A stretch of DNA of 64,000 nucleotides, taken from Janthinobacterium sp. 17J80-10 (GTDB lineage Bacteria; Pseudomonadota; Gammaproteobacteria; Burkholderiales; Burkholderiaceae_D). Within the stretch, counting starts at the first letter, position 1. Each line of letters begins with the position of its first letter. The notes under the pieces are model-generated. The model saw nothing but the letters and a program-made list of their open reading frames with translations, had not been told where the DNA came from and ran no database searches. The translations under genes and the position numbers were made by a program. This document shows positions 49,076 to 64,000 of the stretch, in pieces. Location of the stretch: contig NZ_CP035311.1 of NCBI RefSeq assembly GCF_004114795.1, forward strand, positions 3,956,073-4,020,072. The letters run 5' to 3'.

Positions 49076-51181
49076 TTACTTGGCCTTGGATGTAACGATC
49101 GCGTCGATCACATTCTTCGGCGCTTCGCTGTAGTGCTTGAATTCCATCGTGTAGGTTGCGCGGCCTTGCGTCGACGAACGCAACGAGGTCGCATAACCAA
49201 ACATTTCGGACAGTGGCACTTCGGCCTTGATGATCTTGCCGCCACCGCCAGCGATTTCGTCCATACCCTGGACCATGCCGCGACGCGAGGACAAATCGCC
49301 CATCACGTTACCGGCGTAGTCTTCCGGGGTTTCGACTTCAACCGCCATCATCGGCTCCAGAATCACCGGGCTGGCCTTGCGGCAGCCATCCTTGAATGCC
49401 ATCGATGCGGCCATGCGGAACGCGTTTTCGTTCGAGTCGACATCATGGTAGGAACCGAAGAACAGCGTGACCTTCACGTCAACCACCGGATAGCCCGCGA
49501 GCACGCCCGAAGTCAATGTTTCACGCACTCCCTTTTCAACTGCAGGGATGTATTCGCGCGGCACGGTACCGCCCTTGATGGCGTCGACGAACTCAAAGCC
49601 CTTGCCCGGCTCTTGCGGCTCGATCTTCAGCACCACGTGACCGTATTGACCACGACCACCGGATTGCTTGACGAACTTGCCTTCGATTTCTTCGCAAGTC
49701 TTGCGGATGGTTTCGCGGTAGGCAACCTGCGGCTTGCCGACGGTCGCTTCAACGTTGAATTCACGCTTCATGCGGTCAACAATAATGTCCAGATGCAGCT
49801 CACCCATACCGGCGATGATGGTCTGGCCAGACTCTTCGTCGGTACGCACACGGAACGACGGATCTTCAGCTGCCAGGCGATTCAACGCCAGGCCCATTTT
49901 TTCCTGATCGGCCTTGGTCTTTGGCTCAACAGCCTGGGAAATCACCGGCTCAGGGAAGACCATGCGCTCGAGAACAACAAAAGCTTTTTCGTCACACAAG
50001 GTGTCGCCCGTCGTCGTATCTTTCAGGCCAACGACAGCGGCGATATCGCCGGCGCGCATTTCCTTGATTTCTTCGCGCTCATTCGCCTGCATCTGCACGA
50101 TACGGCCAATACGCTCTTTTTTGCCTTTGACAGAATTCAGGACGGTATCGCCCGAATTCAGCGTGCCCGAGTAGCAGCGGATAAAGCACAACTGGCCGAC
50201 GAACGGATCGGTTGCGATCTTGAATGCCAATGCCGAGAATTTTTCAGTGTCTTCAGCCTTGCGCACAGCCGGCTCGTCATCGTCATTCAGGCCTGGCACC
50301 GGCGGAATGTCCACGGGCGACGGCAAGTAGTCGATCACGGCATCCAGCATCGCCTGAACGCCCTTGTTCTTGAATGCAGTGCCGCACAACATCGGCACGA
50401 TTTCACTGGCGATAGTACGCTGACGCAGAGCTGCCTTGATTTCCTCTTCGGACAAGTCACCTTCTTCGAGGTACTTGTTCATCAACTCTTCCGAGGCTTC
50501 AGCGGCAGATTCAACCATGTTTTCGCGCCATTTTTTCGCGTCAGCCAACAGGTTTTCCGGAATGTCGCGATAGTCGAACTTCATGCCCTGGGATGCGTCA
50601 TCCCAGATAATGGCTTTCATCTTGACCAGATCGATCACGCCCGCGAAGACATCTTCAGCACCGATAGGCACCTGAATCGGGACAGGATTTGCTTTCAAAC
50701 GCGAACGCATTTGATCGTAAACCTTGAAGAAATTTGCGCCGGTACGGTCCATCTTGTTGACGAATGCCAAACGCGGAACCTTGTACTTGTTAGCCTGGCG
50801 CCAAACGGTTTCAGACTGTGGCTGCACGCCACCCACCGCACAGTAAACCATGCAGGCGCCATCGAGCACGCGCATCGAGCGCTCGACTTCAATGGTGAAG
50901 TCAACGTGGCCCGGGGTATCAATAATGTTGATGTGATGCGCCGGGTAGTTGTTCGCCATACCCTTCCAGTAGCAGGTCACGGCAGCAGACGTAATCGTAA
51001 TGCCGCGCTCTTGCTCCTGCACCATCCAGTCGGTAGTGGCAGCGCCATCATGCACTTCGCCCAGCTTGTGGTTGACACCGGTGTAGAACAAAACACGCTC
51101 GGTGGTGGTGGTCTTGCCGGCATCGATGTGAGCGGAAATACCGATATTGCGGTAACGCTCAATGGGGGTCTTGCGAGCCAT
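49076..51181 (-). CDS. fusA: Elongation factor G
   Basis: Translocation GTPase of protein synthesis. ATG 51181 ([16 protein letters not shown]), preceded by AGGA, gives 701 residues. G1 AHIDAGKTT at 17-25, G3 DTPGHVDF and G4 NKMDRTGA are visible, then domains II-V with [10 protein letters not shown] near the C-terminus. It lies between rpsG and tuf in the str operon. Confidence 0.98.
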   Translation of the reverse strand: MARKTPIERYRNIGISAHIDAGKTTTTERVLFYTGVNHKLGEVHDGAATTDWMVQEQERGITITSAAVTCYWKGMANNYPAHHINIIDTPGHVDFTIEVERSMRVLDGACMVYCAVGGVQPQSETVWRQANKYKVPRLAFVNKMDRTGANFFKVYDQMRSRLKANPVPIQVPIGAEDVFAGVIDLVKMKAIIWDDASQGMKFDYRDIPENLLADAKKWRENMVESAAEASEELMNKYLEEGDLSEEEIKAALRQRTIASEIVPMLCGTAFKNKGVQAMLDAVIDYLPSPVDIPPVPGLNDDDEPAVRKAEDTEKFSALAFKIATDPFVGQLCFIRCYSGTLNSGDTVLNSVKGKKERIGRIVQMQANEREEIKEMRAGDIAAVVGLKDTTTGDTLCDEKAFVVLERMVFPEPVISQAVEPKTKADQEKMGLALNRLAAEDPSFRVRTDEESGQTIIAGMGELHLDIIVDRMKREFNVEATVGKPQVAYRETIRKTCEEIEGKFVKQSGGRGQYGHVVLKIEPQEPGKGFEFVDAIKGGTVPREYIPAVEKGVRETLTSGVLAGYPVVDVKVTLFFGSYHDVDSNENAFRMAASMAFKDGCRKASPVILEPMMAVEVETPEDYAGNVMGDLSSRRGMVQGMDEIAGGGGKIIKAEVPLSEMFGYATSLRSSTQGRATYTMEFKHYSEAPKNVIDAIVTSKAK

Positions 51182-51298
51182 AATTAATCCTAAGTCGTTT
51201 AACGCACAAAACCGAGCACCAATTTTCGGGTGCCCGGCTTCGAACAAATTAGATACATGGAAAACCTGGCGCCGTTTTCGAACCAGGCTTTCATTTCA

Positions 51299-51769
51299 TT
51301 AGAAGCGGAAGTGCGAGAACGCCTTGTTCGCTTCAGCCATGCGATGCACTTCATCGCGCTTCTTCATGGCGCCGCCACGGCCTTCAGCCGCTTCCATCAA
51401 TTCGCCGCCCAGGCGCTGCGGCATCGATTTTTCGCTGCGTTTGTTGGCAGCTTCACGCAACCAGCGCATCGACAGCGCCATACGGCGCACCGGACGCACT
51501 TCAACCGGCACCTGGTAGTTGGCGCCGCCAACGCGACGCGACTTGACTTCAACCATCGGCTTGCAGTTGCTGATTGCAGCAGCGAACACTTCAAGCGGAT
51601 CTTTGCCGGACTTGGTCTGGATGTGGTCGAACGCACCATAGATGATGTTCTCGGCGACCGATTTCTTACCGGACAACATCAGGACGTTGACGAACTTGGC
51701 AACATCAACATTACCAAACTTCGGATCTGGCAGGATTTCCCGCTTGGGTACTTCACGACGACGTGGCAT
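51299..51769 (-). CDS. rpsG: 30S ribosomal protein S7
   Basis: Head assembly protein; in E. coli it represses the str operon by binding the rpsL-rpsG spacer. 156 residues, [19 protein letters not shown] at the start and the conserved [20 protein letters not shown] at the end. Spacers on both sides (130 and 117 bases) contain short imperfect hairpins but no gene. Confidence 0.98.
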   Translation of the reverse strand: MPRRREVPKREILPDPKFGNVDVAKFVNVLMLSGKKSVAENIIYGAFDHIQTKSGKDPLEVFAAAISNCKPMVEVKSRRVGGANYQVPVEVRPVRRMALSMRWLREAANKRSEKSMPQRLGGELMEAAEGRGGAMKKRDEVHRMAEANKAFSHFRF

Positions 51770-51899
51770 ATCTTTTCCTTTCGATTCTCTTCAGTTGAGC
51801 GCCAGGCTATTCCTGCACGCTCGCGGGGACCATCATAGCCACCCACTTACTCGACCCCTCCGGGCCGACTTCCATCCGCCGTGAACGACGGATACCTGA

Positions 51900-52283
51900 T
51901 TACTTCTTCGCAGCCTTGGCGCGCTTGGCACCGTACTTCGAACGCGCCTGCTTACGGTCCTTGACACCCTGGGTATCCAGTGCACCGCGCACCATGTGGT
52001 AACGCACACCCGGCAAGTCTTTCACACGGCCGCCGCGCAACAGCACGACACTGTGTTCCTGCAGGTTGTGGCCTTCACCGCCGATGTACGAGATAACCTC
52101 GAAACCGTTGGTCAGGCGCACCTTGGCCACCTTACGCAGCGCCGAGTTCGGCTTCTTCGGGGTGGTGGTGTATACACGGGTGCAAACGCCGCGTTTTTGC
52201 GGGCTGTTTTCCAGCGCCGGCGATTTGCTCTTCACCTTGGCGGAAACCCGCGGCTGGCGAATCAGTTGATTGATGGTTGGCAT
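51900..52283 (-). CDS. rpsL: 30S ribosomal protein S12
   Basis: Decoding-centre protein. 127 residues with a lysine-rich C-terminal end. Positions linked to streptomycin resistance carry the sensitive residues: K43 in TTTPKKPNS and the lysine in [10 protein letters not shown]. First gene of the str operon, about 180 bases downstream of a strong promoter. Confidence 0.98.
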   Translation of the reverse strand: MPTINQLIRQPRVSAKVKSKSPALENSPQKRGVCTRVYTTTPKKPNSALRKVAKVRLTNGFEVISYIGGEGHNLQEHSVVLLRGGRVKDLPGVRYHMVRGALDTQGVKDRKQARSKYGAKRAKAAKK

Positions 52284-52471
52284 CGGTCTAAATCCAACAA
52301 AATGTTATTGATACAACAAACCCGAAAACGATTGTCCGGGGACTTAAGGGAATACGTGCGCGGCAAGCCACGCGTATCGACTCGACTGCACAAGGGGGAA
52401 AGCGTCACGGAAGGCAGATTGCAGACCAAAGAGCGCTTAAGCCCTGGCGAGCTTAAATTCGAGAACTCGCG

Positions 52472-52500
52472 AGTATATCCCTGAATTATGGCGCCGTCAA
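52472..52500 (-). promoter_or_regulatory. Sigma-70 promoter of the str operon
   Basis: TTGACG (52495-52500), exactly 17 bases, TATACT (52472-52477) on the minus strand. This is the best promoter match in the window, located just after the rpoC terminator and before rpsL-rpsG-fusA-tuf. Confidence 0.8.
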
Positions 52501-52535
52501 ACTGCTTGTGATACCGGCGCCATTTACTGCTCCAA

Positions 52536-52569
52536 ATAAAAAACGGCACCGGGGTACCGGCGCCGTTTT
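52536..52569 (-). terminator. Terminator after rpoC
   Basis: Stem AAAACGGC/GCCGTTTT with inner CCGG/CCGG around one mismatch, followed on the minus strand by TTTTTTATTT. It lies 18 bases after the rpoC stop. Confidence 0.85.
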
Positions 52570-52586
52570 CGTGAAGCGCAGAAAGC

Positions 52587-56825
<4,239 letters not shown>

Positions 56826-57035
56826 CTGTATCACTCCAGTAAGGCGTGAAAAACGCTTGGCGGTATATAAGGAAACAGGACTTCGCTTCTACCCTGTTCG
56901 CATCGGCGGGAGAGCCCCGCCCTCGCCAGGACAGAGTTCCACCAATACCGGGAACGATCGCTGCTTCCCTCTACCACCAACAACTGCGGGCTGCCGACAC
57001 ATGCCGGCAGCCCGTTTTACTACTTTCGGCCGAAA
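56826..57035 (-). other. rpoB-rpoC spacer with 10-bp hairpin
   Basis: 210 bases without a gene. A perfect 10-bp stem, CGGGCTGCCG/CGGCAGCCCG (56987-56996 and 57005-57014, 8-base loop), stands 22 bases after the rpoB stop. On the coding strand no T tract follows, so it is more likely an mRNA-stability or processing element than a terminator. Confidence 0.6.
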
Positions 57036-61140
<4,105 letters not shown>

Positions 61141-61386
61141 GGACACTCCGTGAGTGACAGGTAGATGGAGAATTCAGGTTTCGCTACGGGGAAGTCCTCT
61201 GCGAAAGCTCAATTCTCGACACCCGGTACTTTCATAAACTTGCTTCGGCTTGACTACCGCCTTACGCAAGTCGCATTCACTGCAAACAACGAAAACGACA
61301 AAGGAGCCAAAGCAGAAACCTTCCTTGAAAGGTCTCTCGCTTTGACTCCGGCGCTACAAATTAAAGCAACGCCCTGGCAAGCCGAA
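61141..61386 (-). other. rplL-rpoB spacer with nested hairpin
   Basis: 246 bases without a gene. A three-tier hairpin spans 61303-61349: GGAG/CTCC, CAAAGC/GCTTTG and ACCTT/AAGGT around a small loop. E. coli has an attenuator and an RNase III site in the same spacer; that this structure does the same job is inference. Confidence 0.6.
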
Positions 61387-61761
61387 TTACTTGAGGTCGG
61401 CCTTGGCGCCAGCTTCTTCCAGCTTCTTCTTGGCAGCTTCAGCTTCAGCTTTCGGCAGGCCTTCCTTGACTGGCTTCGGTGCACCGTCAACCAGATCCTT
61501 GGCTTCTTTCAGGCCCAGACCGGTGATTTCGCGGACGGCTTTAATGACGCCGACCTTGTTGGCGCCGATTTCGCTCAGAACGACCGTGAATTCGGTTTGT
61601 TCTTCAGCAGCAGCAGCAGCGCCGCCGCCAGCAGGACCAGCGACAGCCATTGCTGCAGCGGACACGCCGAATTTTTCTTCGAATGCCTTGACCAGGTCAT
61701 TCAGTTCCATCACGGACAGCGCGCCTACGGCTTCCAGGATATCTTCTTTGCTAATTGCCAT
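61387..61761 (-). CDS. rplL: 50S ribosomal protein L7/L12
   Basis: Flexible stalk protein that recruits translation factors. 124 residues: N-terminal dimerisation helices ([20 protein letters not shown]), an alanine- and glycine-rich hinge (about 37-54) and the C-terminal factor-binding domain ([20 protein letters not shown]). Complete, and the only intact full-length gene in the last 3.4 kb. Confidence 0.98.
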   Translation of the reverse strand: MAISKEDILEAVGALSVMELNDLVKAFEEKFGVSAAAMAVAGPAGGGAAAAAEEQTEFTVVLSEIGANKVGVIKAVREITGLGLKEAKDLVDGAPKPVKEGLPKAEAEAAKKKLEEAGAKADLK

Positions 61762-61826
61762 TTGAAACTCCTAATTTGTATTGATTACTTCATCCATTCG
61801 GTACACATGCGAGGGAAGCGGCGAAA

Positions 61827-62323
61827 TTACGCTGCTTCGCTCTCTTTCTTGGCTGCCAGAGCAGCCAAGCCACGCGCAAATCCCGACACCGGTGCCTGCA
61901 TCACGCCCAACAACTGGGCCAACAGGACTTCACGGCTCGGAATGCTGGCCAACGCGACAACACCGGCTTTATCCAGTGATTTGCCGGCGTAGTTACCTGC
62001 CTTGACAACCAGTTTGTCGTTGGTTTTGGCAAAGTCAGCGATGACTTTTGCTGCAGCAACGGCGTCCTCGGAGATCGAATAGATCAACGGGCCGGTCATT
62101 TCGGAGGAAAGGCCAGAAAATGCAGTTCCCTCGACAGCGCGACGAGCGAGCGTGTTTTTCAACACGCGCAGGTACACGCCTTGGGAACGCGCATTGGCGC
62201 GCAGTTGTGTCATGTGACCAACCTGGATGCCACGATATTCGGCAACGACGACGGTCTGCGCTTTTGCTACCTGGCGGAGACTTCGGCGACGACGGCCTTT
62301 TTGTCATTCAGATTGAGACTCAA
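61827..62323 (-). CDS. rplJ: 50S ribosomal protein L10 (one apparent frameshift)
   Basis: Base of the L7/L12 stalk and translational autoregulator of its operon in E. coli. The start is TTG 62323, preceded by GGAGG at a good distance, giving [16 protein letters not shown]. One missing base near 62274 breaks the frame after VAEVSA; adding it restores [20 protein letters not shown] and the rest of a normal L10 through to [11 protein letters not shown] (about 165 residues). The intact part from [10 protein letters not shown] onward is open by itself. Confidence 0.92.
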
Positions 62324-62634
62324 GATCAACCTCCAAAAATGATGCTTGGCGACTGCATGGCCGGTCGGCCATTTGCCTTGCATCGGTTCGAACACGGCGT
62401 CCGAAGTTAGGAGTTCCATACTGGCAGACCAGCTTAGAGACTACAAAACTTGTTCGGGTTCACCATCTGCGTTGGGTCAGGAATAATTATTTATTACTCC
62501 TGGTTTAACTTTGCCCATCAACTGCATGCGCTCGGCCCAACGGTCTTTGATTGCCTGGGTTAACTTCGCTGTTTTGAAGCTCCCCCAGCCCAAAGATTTG
62601 CCATGTGTCGCCAGGCGACACATGGACTTGATTC
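62324..62634 (-). promoter_or_regulatory. rplA-rplJ spacer, L10 leader position
   Basis: 311 bases without a gene. It starts with a perfect 12-bp inverted repeat around one central base (62601-62625, CCATGTGTCGCC and its complement) just after the rplA stop. Further on are an imperfect hairpin at about 62490-62514 (CAGGA...TTATTCCTG) and TGGCC/GGCCA (around 62374-62390). In E. coli this interval contains the rplJ promoter and the L10-binding leader. The position matches, but I could not trace the L10 kink-turn motif. Confidence 0.6.
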
Positions 62635-63329
62635 TTAAGCAGCCAGGCTAGCCTGGTCGACGCGCACACCAGCGCCCATGGTCGACGAAATCGCAACCTT
62701 GCGCAGATACACGCCCTTGCTCGAAGCAGGCTTGGCTTTGTTCAGGGCATCGATCAAGGCCAGCAGGTTGGACTTGAGGTCTGCGTCGGCGAACGACTTG
62801 CGGCCGATCGTGGCATGGATGATGCCCGACTTGTCGGTACGGTATTGCACCTGGCCTGCCTTGGCGTTCTTGACTGCGGTGGCAACATCAGGGGTGACGG
62901 TACCAACCTTCGGGTTCGGCATCAGCCGCGCGGACCCAGGATCTGGCCCAGGGTACCGACGATACGCATGGTATCCGGCGAAGCGATGACGATATCGAAA
63001 GGCATGTCGCCAGCCTTGACGCGCTCGGCCAGGTCTTCCATACCGACGACGTCGGCACCGGCAGCCTTGGCGGCTTCAGCCTTGTCGCCGGAAGCGAACA
63101 CGGCAACGCGCACGGTTTTGCCTGTACCAGCCGGCAACACGACGGAACCACGAACGACCTGGTCCGACTTCTTCGGATCCACACCGAGTTGCACGGCAAC
63201 GTCGATCGATTCATTGAACTTGGCAGTTGCCAGTTCCTTGATCAGCGCGATGGCGTTATCGAACGGATAGGCCTTGATGCGGTCAACTTTTGCTTTTTGC
63301 GCCTGAGCGCGCTTGGACAGTTTAGCCAT
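62635..63329 (-). CDS. rplA: 50S ribosomal protein L1 (one apparent frameshift)
   Basis: L1-stalk protein that guides E-site tRNA release; in E. coli it represses the rplK-rplA mRNA. ATG 63329 ([16 protein letters not shown]) overlaps the rplK stop as TAATG. One base is missing near 62925: the frame stops after GQILGPRG and resumes one frame over at [15 protein letters not shown]. With it restored the product is about 231 residues, ending RVDQASLAA, the normal length. Confidence 0.93.
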
Positions 63330-63756
63330 TACAGACCCTCCACCGTGATACCCATTGAACGAGCAGAACCGGCGATGGTACGCACGGCTGCTTCCATGTC
63401 AGCCGCTGTCAGATCGGGACGCTTGGTCGTGGCGATCTCTTCAGCTTGCTTGCGGGTGATCTTGCCAACCTTGTCAGTATGCGGCTTGGCGGAACCTTCT
63501 GGATACCAGCGGCTTTCTTGATCAGGATGGTTGCCGCGGCGTCTTCATCACGAAAGTGAAGGACTTGTCGGCAAACGCGGTGATCACGACGGGAATCGGC
63601 AGGCCCGGTTCGACGCCTTGGGTCTGGGCATTGAATGCCTTGCAGAATTCCATGATGTTCAAACCGCGCTGGCCCAGTGCCGGACCGATCGGAGGGGAAG
63701 GATTGCTTTACCAGCCGGGACTTGCAGCTTGATAAAACCGATGATTTCTTGGCCAT
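63329..63756 (-). CDS. rplK: 50S ribosomal protein L11 (four apparent frameshifts)
   Basis: GTPase-centre protein, site of thiostrepton resistance. ATG 63756 is preceded by AGGAG. Four single bases are missing, near 63746, 63703, 63537 and 63495; restoring them gives a normal 143-residue L11 ([53 protein letters not shown]). No stretch of more than about 56 codons is in one correct frame. Four independent mutations in an essential gene are not credible, so sequence error is the likely cause. Confidence 0.9.
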
Positions 63757-63916
63757 GATGGCTCCTGTATTGATTGAGTAGTAGCGCCCGTTCACTCATG
63801 AAGTTACCAGGGCTCCTCTTGAACTGCTGTACTGCTTGGTGCGCAATGCCGTTTCACACAAATCGTGCCGCCCGACATGGGCTTGAAATCTGGGGCTTGC
63901 GCCGGGATCGTGGAGA
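63757..63916 (-). other. nusG-rplK spacer
   Basis: 160 bases without a gene. In E. coli the L11 operon promoter lies here. GAGGAGCCC about 60 bases before rplK and the AGGAG ribosome-binding site are visible, but no convincing promoter. Given the local error rate, motif searches here are unreliable. Confidence 0.4.
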
Positions 63917-64000
63917 TCAGACTTTCTCGACCTGGCCGAACTCGAGCTCGACCGGCGTTGCACGACCGAAGATGGTTACGGAACCCGCACACGCGATTTT
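63917..64000 (-). CDS. nusG: Transcription antitermination factor NusG (3' end)
   Basis: The last codons of NusG, cut by the window edge. The in-frame end reads VTIFGRATPVELEFGQVEKV, the conserved C-terminus of the KOW domain. A missing base near 63973 breaks the frame just before SVTIF; restoring it gives KSRVRVSVTIF as expected. NusG binds RNA polymerase and links it to Rho or to ribosomal S10. Its place before rplK is universal in proteobacteria. Confidence 0.85.
   Translation of the reverse strand, partial: KIACAGSVTIFGRATPVELEFGQVEKV

Larger units (their letters stand above)
52284..52586 (-). promoter_or_regulatory. rpoC-rpsL intergenic region
   Basis: 303 bases without a protein gene. 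In transcript order it holds the rpoBC terminator, then the str promoter, then a leader of about 180 bases before rpsL. The leader contains a G+C-rich hairpin around 52358-52378 (GCGTGG/CCGCGC with one G-U pair). No leader peptide was convincingly seen. Confidence 0.75.

Overview
The window looks like a piece of a chromosome from a betaproteobacterium of the order Burkholderiales, most likely family Oxalobacteraceae. This is inferred from protein sequences and gene order, not from a database search. It is dense, high in G+C and essentially all core genome. I see no tRNA or rRNA gene, insertion sequence, prophage, CRISPR array or attachment site.

Left part, about 1-33,000. On the plus strand come the lipopolysaccharide-export genes lptC (cut by the window edge), lptA and lptB, then rpoN and the hibernation factor hpf, closed by a terminator. 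An enoyl-CoA hydratase-family hydrolase follows. On the minus strand lies the type IV pilus assembly operon pilMNOPQ, read on into aroK, aroB and dgt. Divergent to it is the class A penicillin-binding protein gene (PBP1a type). Next are cyaY, lptM-lysA, the periplasmic methionine-sulfoxide repair pair msrP-msrQ, and an extracytoplasmic sigma factor with its putative anti-sigma factor and a small secreted protein. Cytochrome c maturation system II (resB-ccsB) with a dihaem cytochrome c4, the GTPase ysxC, hemB, a CorA-type transporter, a 1-Cys peroxiredoxin, dsbD, cutA and a two-gene ABC exporter complete this half.

Right part, about 33,000-64,000, all minus strand. This is the large ribosomal/RNA polymerase cluster. 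In transcription order it runs nusG(end)-rplK-rplA-rplJ-rplL-rpoB-rpoC, a terminator, a strong promoter, then rpsL-rpsG-fusA-tuf (str), rpsJ-rplC-rplD-rplW-rplB-rpsS-rplV-rpsC-rplP-rpmC-rpsQ (S10), a 285-base spacer, rplN through rpmJ (spc, with infA between secY and rpmJ) and rpsM-rpsK-rpsD-rpoA-rplQ (alpha), ending in a bidirectional terminator.

Three observations stand out. (1) The last 3.4 kb contains nine apparent single-base deletions in five essential genes (rpoB, rplJ, rplA, rplK, nusG) and none were seen elsewhere; this is almost certainly consensus error. (2) A four-hairpin element ending in an intrinsic terminator lies on the minus strand between ysxC and hemB and looks like an unannotated small RNA. 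(3) A 15-base-pair inverted repeat abuts the aroK start codon, which lacks a Shine-Dalgarno sequence. Other intergenic hairpins, including two related GGGACAG palindromes inside the ribosomal cluster and two intrinsic terminators placed directly before start codons, are listed separately.
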